Assembly: GCA_030446485.1 (NCBI GenBank)
Contig: JAUJNF010000014.1
Location: forward strand, 1-34,347
Length of the DNA stretch: 34,347 nt
Direction: 5' to 3'
From: Thermoleophilaceae bacterium
GTDB taxonomy: Bacteria > Actinomycetota > Thermoleophilia > Solirubrobacterales > Thermoleophilaceae
Shown here: one piece after another, positions 6,000 to 14,019 of the stretch
Position numbering within the stretch: position 1 is the stretch's first letter
How the letters are laid out: each line of letters starts with the position of its first letter
Notes under the pieces: model-generated
The model's database searches: none
What the model was told of the DNA's origin: nothing
What the model saw: only the letters and a program-made list of their open reading frames with translations
Translations under genes and position numbers: made by a program

Positions 6000-8096
6000 A
6001 TGAGACGCCCCCTGCTGATGCTTCTGGGCGTTGCGCTCGCCGCATGCTCCGGGGCGACCCCCGCATCGTCCGCGACCCTGCCACCCCAGTTCGAGGACGC
6101 GGTGGTGGCCGACGACGTCGCGGGGCCCACGGCGCTTGCCTTCACACCCGACGGGCGCATGCTGATCACCACCCAGGGCGGACTGCTGAGAGTTGTGCAG
6201 AACGGGACCCTGCGGCCGGACCCCGCGCTCGACCTGGGCCCGCGGATCTGCTCGGACTTCGAGCGCGGGCTGCTGGGCGTGGCCGTCGATCCCGCCTTCA
6301 GCTCCAACCGGCGGATCTTCCTATACTACACCGCGAAGAACACGGCCGGCGCGTGCCCTCAGCGGCCCACCGATGGGGACGTCCCGATGAACCGCGTGTC
6401 GAGCTTCGTCCTGTCGGACGCGAACACGGTCGATCCCGCGAGCGAGGTCCCCCTGATCACCAACATTCGGTCGTTCGCCGGCAATCACAATGGCGGCGAC
6501 CTGCAGTTCGGGCGCGACGGGCTCCTGTACGTGAGCGTGGGTGACGCCGGCTGCGACTACCTGAGTCGCGACAACTGCGGGGGCGCAAACGACGCGGCCA
6601 GGGATCCGAACGTGCTGCTCGGCAAGATCCTCCGCGTCACCCCCGACGGCGGGATCCCGGCCGGGAACCCGTATCGGGGGACGGGCTCGGCGCGCTGCAA
6701 CCGGTTCGACGCCCCGGCGGGCACCCGCTGTCAGGAGACCTTCGCCGGCGGGCTGCGCAACCCGTTCCGGATGGCCTTCGACCCGAACGCCGCCGGCACG
6801 CGCTTCTTCATCAACGACGTCGGCCAGAACGCCTGGGAGGAGATCGACGAGGGCCGTCCCGGCGCCGACTATGGCTGGAACGCCCGCGAAGGCCACTGCG
6901 CCACCGGCTCGACGACCAACTGCGGACCGACCGGCTTCGACAATCCCGTCTTCGACTACCCGCATTCCTCCGGCTGCCGGTCGATCACCGGCGGCGCGTT
7001 CGTTCCCAACGGGATCTGGCCGCGGGAGTTCGACGGGTCGTACCTCTACGCGGACTACGTGTGCGGCAAGATCGTTCGCCTCAGCCCGCAAGCGGGCGGC
7101 GGCCTCTCGTCCCAGGACTTCGTGACCGACCTCGGCAACAGCAGCGCCGTGGCGCTCGCCTTCGGCCCGCACGCCGGCGGGCAGGCCCTCTACTACACCA
7201 CCTACACGAACGGCGGGGACGTCCGGCGCATCTCGTTCACGGGGACGGCCAACCGGACGCCGAGCGCCGGCGCCATCGCCTCGCCGAGCTTCGGCGAGAC
7301 GCCGCTGACCGTGAGCTTCGACGCGTCCGCGAGCGCCGATCCGGACGGCGACGCCCTCACCTACCTGTGGGACTTCGGCGACGGCATGGGCACCGAGACC
7401 ACGAGCTCCGCCACCACCCACACCTACCTCACGCGGGCCACCTACACCGCGGTCCTGCGCGTCCGTGACGCCCGCGGCGCGGTGTCCGGGCCGACGACCG
7501 TCAGGATCGACGCCGGCAACTCGCCGCCCGTCCCGGTGATCGACGCCCCGGCAGCAGGCGCCCGCTTCCGCGTCGGCCAGCGGCTCACCCTGCGTGGGCA
7601 CGCCACCGATCCGCAGGATGGAGCGGTGCCGGCCTCCCGTCTGAGCTGGACGGTGCTCCTTCACCACGACAACGATCACACCCATCCGCTCGTGCCCCCG
7701 ACGGGCGGCAAGGCGGTGACGCTGAAGGGGCCGGCGCCGGAGGACCTTCCGGCGGCGAAGCGGAGCTACCTTGAGCTGAGGCTCACCGCCACCGACGCGA
7801 GCGGACTGTCCACGACGGTCAGCAAGCGGCTGCAGCCACGCCGGGTCGCGCTCCGGTTGCGCACCGCGCCGAGGGGCCTGCGACTGCGCGCCGGTGGCGT
7901 CCGCCTCAGGGGCCCACGGACCATCACCTCGTGGGCGGGCTACCGGGTACGGCTCGAGGCGCGGCCCCAGACCGCGCGCGGGCGCCGGTGGCGCTTCCGT
8001 TCGTGGTCGCACCGGCGCACCGCCCGCCACACGCTGGTCACCCCGGCTCGCGACAGGACCTACACCGCCCGGTTCCGAGCGGTCCGCCGGCGATAG
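6000..8096 (+). CDS. Exported PQQ-type glucose/sorbosone dehydrogenase with PKD domain
   Basis: The 698-residue protein begins with a lipoprotein-type signal (MRRPLLMLLGVALAACSG; lipobox LAAC). Residues about 40-410 form a GSDH beta-propeller: GPTALAFTPDGRMLITTQGG, RGLLGVAVDP, NHNGGDLQFGRDGLLYVSVGD (the conserved catalytic His-region, split here), GLRNPFRMAFDP, and ADYGWNAREG. It probably oxidises sugars with PQQ, but the substrate is unknown. A PKD domain follows (about 430-510, DPDGDALTYLWDFGDG), then another beta-sandwich region and an Arg-rich tail ending in a 'SWS...TYTARF' repeat-like segment. ATG 6000 is chosen for the -10 box and the compact signal peptide. The next gene is convergent. 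Confidence 0.85.
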   Translation: MRRPLLMLLGVALAACSGATPASSATLPPQFEDAVVADDVAGPTALAFTPDGRMLITTQGGLLRVVQNGTLRPDPALDLGPRICSDFERGLLGVAVDPAFSSNRRIFLYYTAKNTAGACPQRPTDGDVPMNRVSSFVLSDANTVDPASEVPLITNIRSFAGNHNGGDLQFGRDGLLYVSVGDAGCDYLSRDNCGGANDAARDPNVLLGKILRVTPDGGIPAGNPYRGTGSARCNRFDAPAGTRCQETFAGGLRNPFRMAFDPNAAGTRFFINDVGQNAWEEIDEGRPGADYGWNAREGHCATGSTTNCGPTGFDNPVFDYPHSSGCRSITGGAFVPNGIWPREFDGSYLYADYVCGKIVRLSPQAGGGLSSQDFVTDLGNSSAVALAFGPHAGGQALYYTTYTNGGDVRRISFTGTANRTPSAGAIASPSFGETPLTVSFDASASADPDGDALTYLWDFGDGMGTETTSSATTHTYLTRATYTAVLRVRDARGAVSGPTTVRIDAGNSPPVPVIDAPAAGARFRVGQRLTLRGHATDPQDGAVPASRLSWTVLLHHDNDHTHPLVPPTGGKAVTLKGPAPEDLPAAKRSYLELRLTATDASGLSTTVSKRLQPRRVALRLRTAPRGLRLRAGGVRLRGPRTITSWAGYRVRLEARPQTARGRRWRFRSWSHRRTARHTLVTPARDRTYTARFRAVRRR

Positions 8097-8101
8097 CACG
8101 C

Positions 8102-8157
8102 GGACGACTTCGCGTCCGGCCGAACGGTCCGGCCGGAACGAGCGTCCCGACCGGACC
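8102..8157. terminator. Probable bidirectional terminator between convergent genes
   Basis: Stacked GC hairpins fill the 77-nt gap between two convergent genes: TCCGGCC (8115-8121) with GGCCGGA (8131-8137), or alternatively GGTCCGG (8126-8132) with CCGGACC (8151-8157), plus GGACG/CGTCC just after the stop codon. There is no T tract, as is common in high-GC actinobacteria. Confidence 0.5.
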
Positions 8158-8173
8158 GTGCGGATGCGCGGCC

Positions 8174-10360
8174 TCAGGCGGGCGGAGCCGTGCGCATGTC
8201 CGGCAGAGGCTCCGGGCGCAGCCGCTGCCAGGCGTAGGCCGCACCGAGGAGCAGCAGGCCCAGTCCCACGAAGGACACGACGCGGTAGATCGAGGTGAGC
8301 GTCGACAGGTCGTAGAAGAAGACCTTGGCGATGGTCACTCCCAACAGCCCGAGCGCGCCGAGGCGCAACGAGCGCACGTCGCGCCGCAGCCCGACGATCA
8401 GGACGGCCACGCCGACCACGCTCCACAGCGCGCTCAGCAGCAGCTGGCCCTGCTGGCGCACACCGAGGTCCAGCAGCGTGGCGCCGTAAGCGGCGCCGTC
8501 CGGCTGGAACTGGGTCACGAGCTCGGTGGAGGCCAGGTACAGCACCGCCACCGCTCCGATGCCGCCGAACACCGGCCGCGAGCGCTCGTCGTCGCCCAGC
8601 CTGAGCTGGGCACAGCGCATGGCCGCTGCCGCCACCGCGCCCACGGCCATCAGGGCGCCGGACGGGTTGGCCAGGCCGTCGACCAACGCGTCCGGCGGCG
8701 CCTCGAAGGCGAGCGCGTGAAGCGCGGCGCCGAGCAGGAAGGCAACCGCACCGGCCGCCGCGAGCTCGTCGTCGCTGCGGCGGGCCAGCGTGGCCAGAAG
8801 GGCGGCCTCGAGCGCCCAGGCCACGGCCAGGGCAGGTCCGTCGAACGCGATCGCCGTCAGGTAGGCCACCACCACCAGGCCGAGCGCGTCGAGCGTCATC
8901 GCCCAGGCGGCGTGGCCGTCGCGGGTAAGGCGAGCCGAGGTGAAGCAGCTGCCGGCCACGGCGGCCAGCACCATCGCGGCGGCCGCCAGGTCCACCGGTG
9001 CCTCTCCGAGCGCGGAAGGAGGAGCCTCGCCGGTGAGCGTGGACACCATGGAGAGGGCGAGGTGGCCGCCGAGGCCGATCCCGACGAGGGCCTCGTCGGA
9101 AGTCCTCTTCGCCCGCTGCAGCAGCACCGCGAACGCGAGGCCGCCGGCCGCCCAGCCGATGGCGAGCGCCGGGCCGTCCACCACCAGCGCGAACGCCACG
9201 TCGAACAGCACCACGCCGAGCGCCAGCGCGAGCAGCCCGATCTCGCGCGAAATCCGCTCGACGCGCGCGGCGGCAAGGCCGATCAGCACGTGGGCGCCGG
9301 CCAGCGCCGCCAGCCAGCCCTCGGCCAGGTGGCGGTGGTCGAGGTCGTTCAGCGAGAACCAGCCGGACAGCGCGAGCACCAGCGCGCTGGTCACGAGCAG
9401 GAAGCTCGAGGACGCGCGCAGCCGGGTCGACGGCACGCGCAGCTCGAAGCCGATGGCGGAGGCGGCGTTGAGCGCTCCGAACAACACGAGCACGGCCAGG
9501 GCTCCGGGCGCCGACTCGGCATCGAAGACCCAGGCGAGCCACTGGGGCGCGGTGACCGCGAAGGCGGCGAGTGCCAGCCAGTTCCAGCGCCGCCACACCA
9601 GCACACCCGCGGCCGACGTGCCGGCCACGAACAGGAAGGCGAGCGTGCCGCCCGTCGACGGAGCGTCGACGAGCACGGGCGAGAGGAGGGCGCCGACGAC
9701 GCCGAGCGCGCCCACCGCGGGAGCCGACCAGCGCACGGCCAGAGCGGTGGCGGTGGCGCCCACGGCGGCTGCCAGCCCCAGCCCCACGGAGGCCGGCACG
9801 AGGTCGTAGACCTGCGCCGCCACGGTGACCGTCATGAACAGGGTGGCCACCGCAGTGCCCACCGCGGCCAGCGCCGCCTCGCCGCGCCCGCGCTGCTCGC
9901 GCAGCCAGACGCCGACCGCCAGGAGGGCGAGCGACCCGGCGCCGGCCATGGCGGTCCGGGCGCCCTCGCCGATCCAGCCCCGAGAGACCGCGATGGCGAA
10001 CAGGAACGCGACCCCGATGAGCACGGCAAGGCCTCCGACCCACGCCAGCACGCGGCCGCCGAGGAGGTCCTCCAGGTTCACGGGCTCGTGGTCGCGGCGC
10101 GGTCTGGTGGGCTGCAGTGGCGGCACGGCGATGGGCGGCCGCCACTCCGGCGCGCGGGGCGGTGGCTGGTAGCGGGGTGTTTGCGCGGGCGCCGGAGCGT
10201 GGGGCACCGTGGCCGCGCCGGCGGTAGGCAGGAGCGGCACCTCAGGCGCCGGCCGCGTCGGCTCGTAGGCCGGCGCCTCGACGGCTCCCTCGAGCCGCGC
10301 CACCCGCTCGGTCAGGGCGTCGGTACGGCGTTCCAGCAGTTGCAGACGATCTTCGGTCAC
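8174..10360 (-). CDS. DUF2339 multi-pass membrane protein
   Basis: The protein has 728 residues. It opens with a short coiled coil (RLQLLERRTDALTERVARLE), then a Pro-rich linker (residues about 30-95). The segment VNLEDLLGGRVLAWVGGLAVLIGVAFLFAIAVSRGWIG leads into some 20 or more hydrophobic helices running to the C-terminus. This architecture and the LGGRVLAWVGG entry to the first helix fit DUF2339, an uncharacterised inner-membrane family. The GTG at 10360 is preceded by GGAGGAG, which fixes the start. It is transcribed away from a TetR gene, with two operator-like palindromes between them, so repression by that regulator is likely. Its function is unknown. Confidence 0.82.
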   Translation of the reverse strand: MTEDRLQLLERRTDALTERVARLEGAVEAPAYEPTRPAPEVPLLPTAGAATVPHAPAPAQTPRYQPPPRAPEWRPPIAVPPLQPTRPRRDHEPVNLEDLLGGRVLAWVGGLAVLIGVAFLFAIAVSRGWIGEGARTAMAGAGSLALLAVGVWLREQRGRGEAALAAVGTAVATLFMTVTVAAQVYDLVPASVGLGLAAAVGATATALAVRWSAPAVGALGVVGALLSPVLVDAPSTGGTLAFLFVAGTSAAGVLVWRRWNWLALAAFAVTAPQWLAWVFDAESAPGALAVLVLFGALNAASAIGFELRVPSTRLRASSSFLLVTSALVLALSGWFSLNDLDHRHLAEGWLAALAGAHVLIGLAAARVERISREIGLLALALGVVLFDVAFALVVDGPALAIGWAAGGLAFAVLLQRAKRTSDEALVGIGLGGHLALSMVSTLTGEAPPSALGEAPVDLAAAAMVLAAVAGSCFTSARLTRDGHAAWAMTLDALGLVVVAYLTAIAFDGPALAVAWALEAALLATLARRSDDELAAAGAVAFLLGAALHALAFEAPPDALVDGLANPSGALMAVGAVAAAAMRCAQLRLGDDERSRPVFGGIGAVAVLYLASTELVTQFQPDGAAYGATLLDLGVRQQGQLLLSALWSVVGVAVLIVGLRRDVRSLRLGALGLLGVTIAKVFFYDLSTLTSIYRVVSFVGLGLLLLGAAYAWQRLRPEPLPDMRTAPPA

Positions 10361-10375
10361 CGGCTCCTCCTTCGC

Positions 10376-10396
10376 TTGTTGACCATCGGTCGATAA
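10376..10396. promoter_or_regulatory. Operator-like site 1 between DUF2339 gene and TetR gene
   Basis: This 21-bp site follows the pattern TTGT-N2-ACC-N2-CGGT-N2-A-N-AA and matches site 2 at 14 of its defined positions. It lies directly upstream of the DUF2339 start on the other strand. Confidence 0.5.
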
Positions 10397-10407
10397 CCGT
10401 ACAGGGC

Positions 10408-10428
10408 TTGTCAACCGTCGGTCAACAA
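10408..10428. promoter_or_regulatory. Operator-like site 2 between DUF2339 gene and TetR gene
   Basis: This 21-bp near-palindrome reads TTGT-N2-ACCG-N-CGGT-N2-ACAA. Its centre lies 32 bp (about three helical turns) from that of site 1. It covers the region upstream of the probable -10 box (TAGGAT, 10435-10440) of the TetR gene, so autoregulation is likely. Confidence 0.6.
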
Positions 10429-10447
10429 CGACGCTAGGATGGTTTCC

Positions 10448-11062
10448 TTGAGCCAGCCCGCCTACAGCCGCCTCGACGTGGAGGAGCGCCGCCGGCGCCT
10501 GCTCGAGATGGGCACCGAGCTCTTCACCAGGCACTCCTACGACGAGTTGTCGATGGCCGACATCGCCCGGCACGCGGGCATCTCCAAGGGCCTGATGTAC
10601 CACTACTTCCCCAGCAAGCGGGACTACTTTGTGGCGACTCTCCAGCAGGCCGCGACCGAGCTGGCGGCGGTGGTCGAGCCGAGCGGCACCGGCACGCCGC
10701 TCGAGCAGCTCACCGCGAGCGTCGACGCGTGGCTCACCTGGATCGACGCGAACGCCGAGGCCTACGCCAAGCTCATGCAGAGCGCGACCAGCGTGGGGGA
10801 GGTGCGGGAGCTGATCGAGGGCATCCGCGAGGCCACCGCGCAGCGCATCCTCGACGGCCTGTCCCCCGATTCAGAGCCGCCGCCCGCCGTGAGGAGCGCC
10901 GTGAAGGGCTGGTTGTGGTTCATGGACGGCGTGCTCCTCGACTGGGTGGCCCACCGGGACATCGGGCGGTCCGCCCTGCGCGACCAGCTGCTGGGCACGC
11001 TGCTCGGCGCGCTGGCCGCTGCCGCGGGGCCGGACGCGGCCGAGATCTCCACGGCGGGCTGA
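10448..11062 (+). CDS. TetR-family transcriptional regulator
   Basis: The 204-residue protein has an N-terminal helix-turn-helix at residues about 12-58 (RRRLLEMGTELFTRHSYDEL, then SMADIARHAGISKGLMYHYF), the classic TetR DNA-binding unit. A helical ligand-binding domain follows. I prefer TTG 10448 because a TAGGAT box at 10435-10440 ends 7 nt before it. ATG 10439 is in frame and adds three residues but overlaps that box. The upstream palindromes suggest that it controls itself and the divergent DUF2339 gene. Its ligand is unknown. Its half-sites (TTGACC or GGTCAA) resemble those of the palindromes upstream of the thiolase and the third acyl-CoA dehydrogenase in this window. Confidence 0.9.
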   Translation: MSQPAYSRLDVEERRRRLLEMGTELFTRHSYDELSMADIARHAGISKGLMYHYFPSKRDYFVATLQQAATELAAVVEPSGTGTPLEQLTASVDAWLTWIDANAEAYAKLMQSATSVGEVRELIEGIREATAQRILDGLSPDSEPPPAVRSAVKGWLWFMDGVLLDWVAHRDIGRSALRDQLLGTLLGALAAAAGPDAAEISTAG

Positions 11063-11071
11063 GCGCCCCCA

Positions 11072-11145
11072 AGCCGGAGAGGGGATTCGAACCCCTGACC
11101 CACGCTTTACAAGAGCGTTGCTCTGGCCATCTGAGCTACTCCGGC
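11072..11145 (-). tRNA. tRNA-Thr (anticodon UGU)
   Basis: On the minus strand the acceptor stem GCCGGAG pairs perfectly with CTCCGGC. The D arm is GCTC/GAGC, and the anticodon stem ACGCT/AGCGT encloses loop CTTGTAA with anticodon TGT. The T arm AGGGG/CCCCT has loop TTCGAAT. A short variable loop (GGGTC-like) fits a class I tRNA. CCA is not encoded. It lies 10 nt after the TetR stop, on the opposite strand. Confidence 0.96.
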
Positions 11146-11174
11146 GTGGCGCTCAGTGTAAGAGCGAGGCCGGG

Positions 11175-11690
11175 TCAGGCGGTGGCGAGCGCCGCCTCCA
11201 GGTCGCCGTGGCCGTTGGACGACACCGGAACCTCGGGTGGCTCCTCCTCGCCCCGCTCGTTCAGGCGGCGCTCGAGCTCCGCGAGCACCAGGCCGAACAC
11301 GAGATGGCGCCAGGCGGCCTGCGCCAGCGCGCGCGTGCCACGGAGAGGCGCGATCTCCTTGGCCGCCGGGTGATAGCGATCGACCAGCCGCCCGAGCGGC
11401 CAGGTGGCGAGGTTCTCGACCTGGCCGGCGAGCACTCCTCCCACCAGCGACGGCCCGGGAAGGAAGGGCTTGACCTGTGCGTAGGCGGCGCCAAAGACCG
11501 CGCCGTTGACCGCATGGAGGGCAACGCCGGCCGCGGGCCACGCGCGTCCGCGTGTGAGCAGCTTGCCGAGCAGCTCCACGTCGTCGTAGGGGTAGGTGAA
11601 GACGCGCTTGTCGAGGGGCTGCTGAGCGGCCCACACCGTGGCCGCGGCCGCGCCCGCCAGGGCGCCGTTGAGGCTCCTGCGGAGGTGCAT
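11175..11690 (-). CDS. Small membrane protein of unknown function
   Basis: The 171-residue protein has an N-terminal hydrophobic stretch (LNGALAGAAAATVWAAQQPL). It then has further weakly hydrophobic Ala/Gly-rich helices (GVALHAVNGAVFGAAYAQV, LAQAAWRHLVFGLVLAELE) and a charged C-terminal tail. The spacing of helices recalls small DUF1440-like or YagU-like inner-membrane proteins, but I do not recognise it firmly. On the minus strand TACGCT (11697-11702) ends 6 nt before ATG 11690, a leaderless arrangement that fixes the start. It is divergent from the PlsC-GpsA gene. Confidence 0.65.
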   Translation of the reverse strand: MHLRRSLNGALAGAAAATVWAAQQPLDKRVFTYPYDDVELLGKLLTRGRAWPAAGVALHAVNGAVFGAAYAQVKPFLPGPSLVGGVLAGQVENLATWPLGRLVDRYHPAAKEIAPLRGTRALAQAAWRHLVFGLVLAELERRLNERGEEEPPEVPVSSNGHGDLEAALATA

Positions 11691-11753
11691 GGCCTCAGCG
11701 TACCCTCGCGGCGGAGCGCGTAACGCGGCGACCGCGCCGGCGTAGGTCTCGGC

Positions 11754-13436
11754 GTGCCCGCCAGCGAGACCCACGAAGGCCCCGACCGCCTGCTCGAGTA
11801 CCACCGGCGCACCCGGCGGCGAGGAGTGAGGCTGCCGGTGTACTGGCTGGTGCGCGCGATCGTCCAGCCCTTCTTCCACCTTTACTTCCGCTTCGCGCGG
11901 CTCGGGCGCGAGCACGTTCCGTCCCGCGGCGCCGTGATCCTCGCCGCCAACCACCGCAGCTTCCTCGACCCGTTCGTGGTCGGCTGTCTCGCCCGGCGTC
12001 CGGTCTACTTCGTGGCCAAGCAGGAGCTGTTCGCACACCGCTTCGTCGGCTGGCTGCTGAACTCCTTGGGCGCGTTTCCCGTACGACGCGGCGAGTCCGA
12101 CGAGGAGTCGATGACGACGGCTCGGGAGCTGCTCGCGCGCGGTGAGGCCGTGGTGATCTTTCCCGAGGGCACCCGCGTGCGCTCGGGCGCCCTCCGCGAA
12201 TCGCGCCGCGGGGTCGGCCGCATGGCCCTCGAGAGCGGAGCGCCCGTGGTGCCGGTGGCGGTGGTGGGCTCGGAGGGCGTCCGCCGCGGCTGGCGGATCC
12301 GCCCCTGTCGCGTGCGGCTGCGCTGCGGCAGGCCACTGACCTTCCCGCGGGTGAGCTCGCCCACCCCCAGGCTGGCCGCCGAGGTCACGGCGCGCATCTG
12401 GCCGTGCGTCGAGCTCCAGTGGGAGTGGCTCGGGGGGCTACCGCCGCTGCGCACGGCGGCCGTGGTGGGAGGCGGGCCGATGGGTCTTGCGCTGACCGCT
12501 CTGCTGGCGCGCGCGGGCCTCGACGTGCAGCTCGGTTGCCGTACGGCGGCGCAGGTGGAGGCGCTCCGCGGCGCCGACCCGCGAGCCGAGATGCCGGCGA
12601 GCCGCCGTGCGGCGCTCGAGGCGGGCGTGCGGTTCGCCACCGTGTCCGAGATCGAGTTCGCGGGCGTGGATCTGGTCGTGTTCGCTGTGCCGTCGCGGAG
12701 CCTGCCGGCGGCCGTCGGCGAGGTGGGCGCCCAGATCAGCCAGCGGAGCGCGGTGCTCGTGGCCTCGAAGGGGCTCGTGGCCCCCCTCGCAACCCTCCCG
12801 TCGCGCTATGTCGCGGACCGCGTCCGGGCGCGTGCGATTGCCTCCTTCGCCGGCCCGGCTCACGCCGACGAGGCGGTCATGACGGGCGCGTCGGTGGTGC
12901 TGGCGACCGGCGACGAGGCCTTTGGCAGCCAGCTCGCCGGTGCCCTGGGCCGGGCGGGCCTGTCGGTCGAGCGCACCGGCGACGTGATCGGGGCGGAGCT
13001 CGCCGGCTGCGCCAAGAACGTCGCGGCCCTGGCCGCTGCGGCGGCCGGTGCCGCTCGCGGGCCCAACGCCGCGGGTGCTGCGGCTGCACGCGTGTTCGGC
13101 GAGGTGCACGAGCACGCGCTGCGGGCGGGTGCGCGGTCGCGGACCTTCATAGGGCTGGCGGGCACGGGCGACCTGGTGGGCACGGTGTTGGCCGAGGGCA
13201 GCCGCAACCGCCGGGCCGGGAACCTGCTCGCGCAGGGCGTCCCCGCCAGCCAGATCGGCCCACTGCTGTGCGCGACGTGCGAGGGCCTCGACATCGCGCC
13301 CCTGCTGGCCGAGGCGATGGCGCGGACCGGCGCGCCGCGTGAGGCCACGAGCGCGCTGGCCGCCCTCGTCGAGGGCCGGATCACGGTGGAGGGCTGGCTG
13401 GCTGGCCGCGACCCGGGCCTCCGGCGCGCGGCGTAG
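11754..13436 (+). CDS. PlsC-GpsA fusion: lysophospholipid acyltransferase plus NAD(P)-dependent glycerol-3-phosphate dehydrogenase
   Basis: One frame of 560 residues joins two lipid enzymes. Residues about 25-220 are a PlsC-type acyltransferase: NHRSFLDPF (the H-x4-D catalytic motif), LGAFPVRRGESD, and VVIFPEGTRVRSG. Residues about 238-555 resemble GpsA, which reduces DHAP to glycerol 3-phosphate. There is a Rossmann GGGPMG loop, the catalytic Lys in GCAKNVAALAAAAAG, the substrate-binding Asn further on, and GLAGTGDLVGTVLAEGSRNR. The family's usual G-x-G-S-W-G loop is altered to GGGPMG. The linker WPCVELQWEWLGGLPPLRT has no stop or start. GTG 11754 follows a TAGGTCT box by 4-5 nt. Either domain could alternatively be a separate protein in relatives. 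Confidence 0.85.
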   Translation: MPASETHEGPDRLLEYHRRTRRRGVRLPVYWLVRAIVQPFFHLYFRFARLGREHVPSRGAVILAANHRSFLDPFVVGCLARRPVYFVAKQELFAHRFVGWLLNSLGAFPVRRGESDEESMTTARELLARGEAVVIFPEGTRVRSGALRESRRGVGRMALESGAPVVPVAVVGSEGVRRGWRIRPCRVRLRCGRPLTFPRVSSPTPRLAAEVTARIWPCVELQWEWLGGLPPLRTAAVVGGGPMGLALTALLARAGLDVQLGCRTAAQVEALRGADPRAEMPASRRAALEAGVRFATVSEIEFAGVDLVVFAVPSRSLPAAVGEVGAQISQRSAVLVASKGLVAPLATLPSRYVADRVRARAIASFAGPAHADEAVMTGASVVLATGDEAFGSQLAGALGRAGLSVERTGDVIGAELAGCAKNVAALAAAAAGAARGPNAAGAAAARVFGEVHEHALRAGARSRTFIGLAGTGDLVGTVLAEGSRNRRAGNLLAQGVPASQIGPLLCATCEGLDIAPLLAEAMARTGAPREATSALAALVEGRITVEGWLAGRDPGLRRAA

Positions 13437-13467
13437 CACCCCGGTTCGAGCCCCGGTGTGTCCCCGC

Positions 13468-13473
13468 TAGTCT
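13468..13473 (+). promoter_or_regulatory. -10 box (TAGTCT) for the ECF-like sigma gene
   Basis: TAGTCT ends 6 nt before GTG 13480, a leaderless spacing. No clear -35 was seen. Confidence 0.45.
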
Positions 13474-13479
13474 CCGCCC

Positions 13480-14019
13480 GTGGCGCTGGTGAGCGACAAG
13501 CCCCGGCTCGACCTGGAGTTCACCGAGCTGTACCGCGCTCACCTGCGGGACGTGTACAGCTATTCGTACTACCGGGTCGGCAATCACCACGACGCAGAGG
13601 ACCTGACCGAGCAGACCTTCCTACAGGCCTACCGGCACTTCGACCGGGCGCAGCGGGAATCGAACGGCCGCCCCCTGAGGCCCTGGCTCATACGCATCGC
13701 CCACAACCTGGCGGCCAACTACTACCGGGACCGGTCGCGCAAGCCGCAGAGCGTCCTGGAAGATGCGGACTCCCTGTCGTCCCTGCACCGCACCGACGAC
13801 CTCGTGGAGATGGCCGAGGAGGTGCAGGAGGTATTGGCCGGAGTGGCGAACCTTCCGGACGACAGGCGCGAGGCCCTGATCATGCGCTTCGCGCTCGACA
13901 TGGACAATCGCGAGATCGCCCGAGCGCTCGGGCGGTCCGAGGGAGCAACCAAGGTGCTCATCCATCGAGCCATCAAGCAGCTGGAGCAGGCGCTTGCCGC
14001 CGAGCGGGCCGATGACTGA
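13480..14019 (+). CDS. ECF-type RNA polymerase sigma factor
   Basis: The 179-residue protein has sigma region 2 at residues about 14-85 (YRAHLRDVYSYSYYRVGNHH, AEDLTEQTFLQAYRHF, PWLIRIAHNLAANYYRDRSR). Region 4 is at about 110-170 (LPDDRREALIMRFALDMDNR, then EIARALGRSEGATKVLIHRA). It lacks region 3, as in ECF (sigma-E-like) factors. It would direct RNAP to a set of stress or envelope genes; its target promoters are not evident here. The stop overlaps the start of a small membrane-anchored protein, the usual layout for a sigma/anti-sigma pair. Confidence 0.92.
   Translation: MALVSDKPRLDLEFTELYRAHLRDVYSYSYYRVGNHHDAEDLTEQTFLQAYRHFDRAQRESNGRPLRPWLIRIAHNLAANYYRDRSRKPQSVLEDADSLSSLHRTDDLVEMAEEVQEVLAGVANLPDDRREALIMRFALDMDNREIARALGRSEGATKVLIHRAIKQLEQALAAERADD

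Noticed and set aside
6321..10145. A very long open frame (over 1200 codons) on the minus strand
   Set aside because: It is antisense to the sugar dehydrogenase and out of frame with the DUF2339 gene. Its Arg/Ala/Gly-rich, low-complexity translation is typical of a high-GC shadow frame.
7931..10396. Plus-strand open frame of 821 codons opposite the DUF2339 gene
   Set aside because: Translation is Gln/His/Arg/Gly-rich without domains; the minus strand has clear membrane helices and a Shine-Dalgarno site.
10361..10603. Longer N-terminus for the DUF2339 protein
   Set aside because: It would run through both operator-like sites and into the TetR gene, and has no family-like sequence; GTG 10360 has a strong GGAGGAG.
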